Below, in pieces: positions 15,260-15,658 of a stretch of DNA of 15,658 nt. The stretch lies in contig JACCXG010000596.1 in NCBI GenBank assembly GCA_013697225.1, positions 1-15,658 on the forward strand, given 5' to 3'. The notes beneath the pieces were generated by a model. That model saw nothing but the letters and a program-made list of their open reading frames with translations, did not search any database and was not told the DNA's origin. Positions within the stretch are counted from its first letter, which is position 1. Each line of letters begins with the position of its first letter. This DNA is from Acidobacteriota bacterium (GTDB lineage Bacteria > Acidobacteriota > Vicinamibacteria > Vicinamibacterales > 2-12-FULL-66-21). A program made the position numbers and the translations under genes.

Positions 15260-15658
15260 ATGAGCATCGATAGGCCTGGGGACGAGCACGCGACGGAGGA
15301 ACGGGTCATGAAGCGGGAGCCCGAGCAGCCGGCGCCGTGGAGCCGGAGAGACATGTTTCGCATCGGCGGGATGGCGACGGCGGTCGGGATGATCGGCGGG
15401 GTCGACGTGGCGGGTGCCGCGCCCGGCGCCGCGGCCGCGGACACCGCCGAGATCTACACGCGCATCGGCGTGCGCCCGTTCATCAACCTGACCGGCACGC
15501 TCACCGTCAACGGCGGCGCGCTGATGCTGCCGGAGGTTCGCGATGCCGAGCACCAGGCGGCGGCGCACGCCGTGAACCTGGACGAGCTGATGGAGCGCGT
15601 CGGCGCGCGGATCGCCGAGCTGATGGGCTGTGAGGGGGCGATCGTCACGGCGGGCGCC
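15260..15658 (+). CDS. Tat-type SelA-like PLP enzyme, paralogue 5, 3'-truncated by window edge
   Basis: This frame is open to the right edge; 133 codons are visible. WSRRDMFRIGGMATAVGM gives a twin-arginine leader. It is followed by EIYTRIGVRPFINLTGTLTV, LMLPEVRDAE, LDELMERVGARIAELMG and IVTAGA, which match the N-terminal part of the other SelA-like proteins here in order and spacing. It most resembles paralogue 4, which has ELMDGVSRRLAELTG. The PLP lysine lies beyond the window. There are two plausible starts: ATG at 15260 with GGGAG 5 bases before, or ATG at 15308 with GGAGG 8 bases before. The second gives the more usual leader length. It is probably in one transcript with the DapA-family gene. 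Confidence 0.85.
   Translation, partial: MSIDRPGDEHATEERVMKREPEQPAPWSRRDMFRIGGMATAVGMIGGVDVAGAAPGAAAADTAEIYTRIGVRPFINLTGTLTVNGGALMLPEVRDAEHQAAAHAVNLDELMERVGARIAELMGCEGAIVTAGA

Noticed and set aside
1..15658. CRISPR array, tRNA or rRNA gene, insertion sequence or phage genes
   Set aside because: I saw no regularly spaced repeats, no cloverleaf or rRNA signature, and no transposase or integrase motif in any plausible frame. Repetition is limited to paralogous enzyme genes.

Overview
This is a GC-rich, gene-dense bacterial window. It carries no rRNA, tRNA, CRISPR array or transposase that I could find. It is dominated by exported enzymes with Tat or Sec leader peptides: SelA-like PLP enzymes, RidA proteins, an M81 peptidase, a CocE/NonD hydrolase and a DapA-fold enzyme. 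High GC plus this cargo suggests a soil or sediment Acidobacteriota, perhaps Vicinamibacteria-like. That is an inference from gene content; there is no phylogenetic marker here.

Layout. 1-882 (+) is the 3' part of an amidohydrolase. It converges on a two-gene minus-strand unit: a Sec-exported triple-RidA protein (2258-3439) followed by a Tat-type SelA-like enzyme (989-2203). A 110-base divergent spacer (3440-3549) separates that unit from a long plus-strand run: SelA-like enzyme 2 (3550-4773), a cytoplasmic class III aminotransferase resembling glutamate-1-semialdehyde aminomutase (4827-6209) and an exported M81/MlrC-type metallopeptidase (6246-7799). A 593-base decayed stretch follows, holding a RidA pseudogene. 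Next come SelA-like enzyme 3 (8393-9658), a Tat-type RidA (9693-10175), SelA-like enzyme 4 with an extra C-terminal beta-type domain (10176-11822) and a secreted CocE/NonD hydrolase (11878-13746). A second decayed stretch (13747-14137) contains the wrecked C-terminus of a ketoglutarate-semialdehyde dehydrogenase. After it come a promoter and leader region, an exported DapA-family lyase (14225-15250) and the start of SelA-like enzyme 5, cut by the window edge.

How they may work together. SelA-like proteins of the DgaE/EF_0838 type are PLP enzymes; DgaE removes ammonia from an amino-sugar acid phosphate through an enamine intermediate. RidA proteins hydrolyse enamines and imines. DapA-fold enzymes act on the resulting keto-deoxy sugar acids, and ketoglutarate-semialdehyde dehydrogenase finishes one such route. 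The hydrolases (amidohydrolase, M81, CocE) could release amino substrates. The central observation is five SelA-like paralogues in under 15 kb, each with a twin-arginine leader, interleaved with exported RidA modules. This looks like an expanded, probably periplasmic, deamination toolkit. The substrates are unknown.
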